Source of the DNA: Hydrogenophaga sp.
GTDB taxonomy: Bacteria > Pseudomonadota > Gammaproteobacteria > Burkholderiales > Burkholderiaceae_C
Direction: 5' to 3'
Length of the DNA stretch: 7,408 nucleotides
Assembly (NCBI GenBank): GCA_018335615.1
Contig: JAGXRS010000389.1
Coordinates: 1-7,408 of the forward strand
The translations under genes were made by a program, and so were the position numbers. This document shows, one piece after another, positions 5,413 through 7,408 of the stretch. The notes beneath the pieces are model-generated. The model was not told the DNA's origin. It saw only the letters and a list, made by a program, of their open reading frames with translations, and searched no databases. How positions within the stretch are numbered: position 1 is the first letter of the stretch; every line of letters starts with the position of its first letter.

Positions 5413-6207
5413 TTACCTTGTTGTCTTTTTCGGTGCAGGGCCGTCGTCGGTGACGGTGGTCACACCCCGCATGCGCAAGGCGTAGCCATTGGGGTAGCGC
5501 AGGTCGACCGATTGCAGGGCACCGGCGTAGCGTTCGGTGAGCTGGCTCAGGGTGCCGGTGAAGCGGCGCACGCGCGCCAGCAGCTCGGTCTCATCACCAC
5601 GGCCGAGCTCCATGCGCGCCCCGCTGTCGAGCTCGGCGCGCCAGCTGCCACGCTCGGTCAATTCCAGGCGGACCAGGCCCAGGTCCAGCCGGTCAAACTC
5701 GGCCGACAGGGTCTGGTAGAGCTGCCACACCTCGGCCGACTGCGCCGTGGGGCCGGCCAGCTCGGGCAGGCTGTCGCCGTCGTCGGGGCTGGCGTCGAAC
5801 ACCTGGCCGTCGCGGTTGACCAGCTGCCCCGACCCCGACTCGCCCCACCAGGCGACGGCCTCGTGCTCCTGCAGCGTCACGCGCAGGCGGTTGGGGAATT
5901 CGCGCTGCACCATGGCGTGCCGCACCCAGGGCACCGACTCGAACAGGCGCTTGACCTGCTCCAGGTCCACCGTGAGGAAGCTGGCCGACAGCGTGGGCTT
6001 CAACTGCGTGGCGAAGTGGGCGCGGAAGGTGACGGCGTCCTGGTGGGCCACATCACCGTGCACGGTGATGGCCTGCACCGACCACAGCGGATGGCGCACC
6101 GCCCAGTTCCCGACCACGCCCAGGCCCAGCACGACCAGCACCGCGACCAGGGCGCGGGTGATCCAGGCCATGAGCCGGATGTCCAGGGGCAGGTCGGTGG
6201 TGGCCAT
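5413..6207 (-). CDS. ftsQ: Cell division protein FtsQ
   Basis: FtsQ is a bitopic inner-membrane divisome protein that links FtsB/FtsL to the rest of the machine. The 264-residue product has a short cytoplasmic N-terminus, a transmembrane helix at about residues 19-37, and a periplasmic POTRA domain from about 44 to 115 (beginning VQAITVHGD and including VPWVRHAMVQREFPNRLRV). The FtsQ beta domain follows, and the tail is polar and basic. The frame is open further upstream, where it overlaps ddl. I chose the ATG at 6207 because it gives the short cytoplasmic tail typical of the family, lies 8 bases after the ddl stop and has GAAGA ahead. The longer frame would read Arg/Gly-rich shadow sequence of ddl. 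Sequence conservation in this family is low, but the architecture and position leave little doubt. Confidence 0.95.
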   Translation of the reverse strand: MATTDLPLDIRLMAWITRALVAVLVVLGLGVVGNWAVRHPLWSVQAITVHGDVAHQDAVTFRAHFATQLKPTLSASFLTVDLEQVKRLFESVPWVRHAMVQREFPNRLRVTLQEHEAVAWWGESGSGQLVNRDGQVFDASPDDGDSLPELAGPTAQSAEVWQLYQTLSAEFDRLDLGLVRLELTERGSWRAELDSGARMELGRGDETELLARVRRFTGTLSQLTERYAGALQSVDLRYPNGYALRMRGVTTVTDDGPAPKKTTR

Positions 6208-6215
6208 GGCGGTCT

Positions 6216-7187
6216 TCAGGCGATGGACGCGACCGGGTTGTCGAGCGCGGCGCTGGCCAGCAGCGACACGCACAGGTCTTCGTACGACAGGCCCGCCGCA
6301 CGGGCCGACATCGGCACCAGCGAATGGCTGGTCATGCCCGGCGAGGTGTTGATCTCCAGCAGCCAGGGCTGGCGGGTGGTGGTGTCGATCATCACGTCGG
6401 CGCGCGCCCAGCCGCGGCAGCCCAGCGCCTGGAACGCCTTGAGCACCAGCGCCTGGATGGCGGCCTCCTCGCCCTCGGGCAGGCCGCAGGGCACCAGGTA
6501 CTGCGTGTCGTCGGTGAAGTACTTGTTCTGGTAGTCGTAGTTGCCGTCGGGCGCCACGATGCGGATCACCGGCAGCGAGCGGGCCTGCGCACCCGTGCCG
6601 AGCACCGGGCAGGTGACCTCGTCGCCGGCGATGAACTGCTCGCACATCACCAGCGGGTCCTGCCCGGCGGCGAGTTCAAAGGCGGCCTGGCATTGCTCGA
6701 CATGCGTGACCTTGGTCAGGCCGATGGTCGAGCCCTCGCGCACCGGCTTCACGATCATGGGCGAGCCCAGCGCCGCAAAGGCCGCGCGCGTTTCGTCGGC
6801 GCTGTGCACCTGGCGCCAGGCCGGGGTGGGCAGGCCTTCGGCCAGCCAGATGCGCTTGGTCATGAGCTTGTCCATGGCCACGGCGGAGGCCAGCACGCCC
6901 GGGCCGGTGTAGGGAATGCCGAGCAGTTCCAGGGCGCCCTGCACCGTGCCGTCTTCGCCGAAGCGACCGTGCAGGGCGATGAAGCAGCGCTGGAAGCCCT
7001 CACGTTTCAGATCGCCCAGTTCGCGCTCGGCCGGGTCGAAGGCGTGGGCGTCCACGCCGCGCGACCGCAGGGCCGCCAGCACGCCGGTGCCCGACATGAG
7101 CGAGACCTCGCGCTCGGCTGATCGCCCGCCCATCAGCACCGCCACCTTGCCCAGCGCCGTCACATCCCTGTCCGCCCGTCCTGTCAT
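6216..7187 (-). CDS. ddl: D-alanine--D-alanine ligase (Ddl)
   Basis: Ddl is the cytosolic ATP-grasp ligase that joins two D-alanines for the end of the peptidoglycan stem peptide. The 323-residue protein shows GGRSAEREVSL with E25, HGRFGEDGTVQG (73-84), MDK (105-107), VREGSTIGLTKV with S153, the omega-loop segment YDYQNKYFTDDTQY with Y223, RADVMID, and LEINTSPGMTSHSLVP near the C-terminus. E25, S153 and Y223 correspond to E15, S150 and Y216 of E. coli DdlB. A tyrosine at the last position is typical of D-Ala-D-Ala rather than D-Ala-D-lactate ligases. The ATG at 7187 overlaps the murC stop as ATGA. It adds about 10 residues before the usual GKVAVLMGG start, so the exact N-terminus is slightly uncertain. 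The position between murC and ftsQ is that of ddlB in dcw clusters. Confidence 0.97.
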   Translation of the reverse strand: MTGRADRDVTALGKVAVLMGGRSAEREVSLMSGTGVLAALRSRGVDAHAFDPAERELGDLKREGFQRCFIALHGRFGEDGTVQGALELLGIPYTGPGVLASAVAMDKLMTKRIWLAEGLPTPAWRQVHSADETRAAFAALGSPMIVKPVREGSTIGLTKVTHVEQCQAAFELAAGQDPLVMCEQFIAGDEVTCPVLGTGAQARSLPVIRIVAPDGNYDYQNKYFTDDTQYLVPCGLPEGEEAAIQALVLKAFQALGCRGWARADVMIDTTTRQPWLLEINTSPGMTSHSLVPMSARAAGLSYEDLCVSLLASAALDNPVASIA

Positions 7188-7408
7188 GGCCTGGCCTCCT
7201 GCGCCATCTCGGCCACACGGGCCGCCACGGTTCCAATCGAGCCCGCCCCCATGCAGAGCACCACGTCGCCATCGCGCGCCGTGTCCAGAATCGCCTGCGG
7301 CATGGCCGCCACGTCGTCCACGAACACGGGTTCCAGCTTGCCGGCCACGCGCAGCGCGCGGGCCAGCGAGCGGCCGTCGGCCGCCACGATGGGCGCTTCG
7401 CCCGCCGC
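7184..7408 (-). CDS. murC: UDP-N-acetylmuramate--L-alanine ligase MurC, C-terminal end only
   Basis: Only the last 74 codons are in the window; the gene continues past the right edge. MurC adds L-alanine to UDP-MurNAc in the cytosol, the first amino-acid step of the stem peptide. The visible part is the end of the Mur-ligase C-terminal domain: AAGEAPIVAADGRSLARALR near the edge, then a Val/Asp-rich linker, then GDVVLCMGAGSIGTVAARV, the glycine-rich GAGSIG turn typical of the MurC end. The stop overlaps the ddl start by four bases (ATGA), so the two are probably translationally coupled. The identification rests on this short piece plus gene order, which agree. No internal start is likely. Confidence 0.9.
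   Translation of the reverse strand, partial: AAGEAPIVAADGRSLARALRVAGKLEPVFVDDVAAMPQAILDTARDGDVVLCMGAGSIGTVAARVAEMAQEARP

Noticed and set aside
6208..6645. Longer FtsQ reading frame starting within ddl
   Set aside because: The added part is Arg/Gly/His-rich shadow sequence of ddl in another frame. The ATG at 6207 gives a normal FtsQ topology.

Overview
The window is a GC-rich stretch of core bacterial chromosome. Protein sequences and gene order point to a betaproteobacterium of the order Burkholderiales, most likely Comamonadaceae. That is inferred from the overall look of FtsZ, LpxC, Ddl and RuvC, not from a database search. There is no phage, plasmid, insertion-sequence, CRISPR or RNA gene that I can support.

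Layout. On the plus strand, bases 1-1118 hold the 3' part of mtgA (peptidoglycan glycosyltransferase) followed by a complete ruvC (Holliday-junction resolvase). Everything from 1336 to the right edge is on the minus strand. It is the distal end of the division and cell wall (dcw) cluster, read right to left: murC (3' end only), ddl, ftsQ, ftsA, ftsZ, lpxC, then a 58-residue two-helix membrane protein that I cannot name. The two gene sets converge at about 1119-1335. No gene-free stretch exceeds 300 bases; the three largest are 1119-1335, 2445-2711 and 3927-4170.

How the genes work together. MurC and Ddl make the peptidoglycan precursor peptide. FtsQ, FtsA and FtsZ build the divisome that uses it, and LpxC commits carbon to lipid A for the outer membrane. 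murC/ddl share an ATGA overlap. ddl/ftsQ, ftsQ/ftsA and lpxC/orf58 are 8-12 bases apart, which suggests polycistronic expression with translational coupling. The two long breaks are ftsA-ftsZ (244 bases, with a strong hairpin) and ftsZ-lpxC (267 bases, mostly a repeat).

The least ordinary feature is a GC-rich, hairpin-studded repeat of about 160-175 bases present twice in opposite orientations, at 1130-1291 and 2525-2700. Each copy begins 11 bases after a stop codon (ruvC and ftsZ respectively) and lies in the same direction as the gene it follows. It looks like a dispersed 3'-end element. Its function is unknown to me. The rest of the window is conserved housekeeping sequence, and I see no new multi-gene system.
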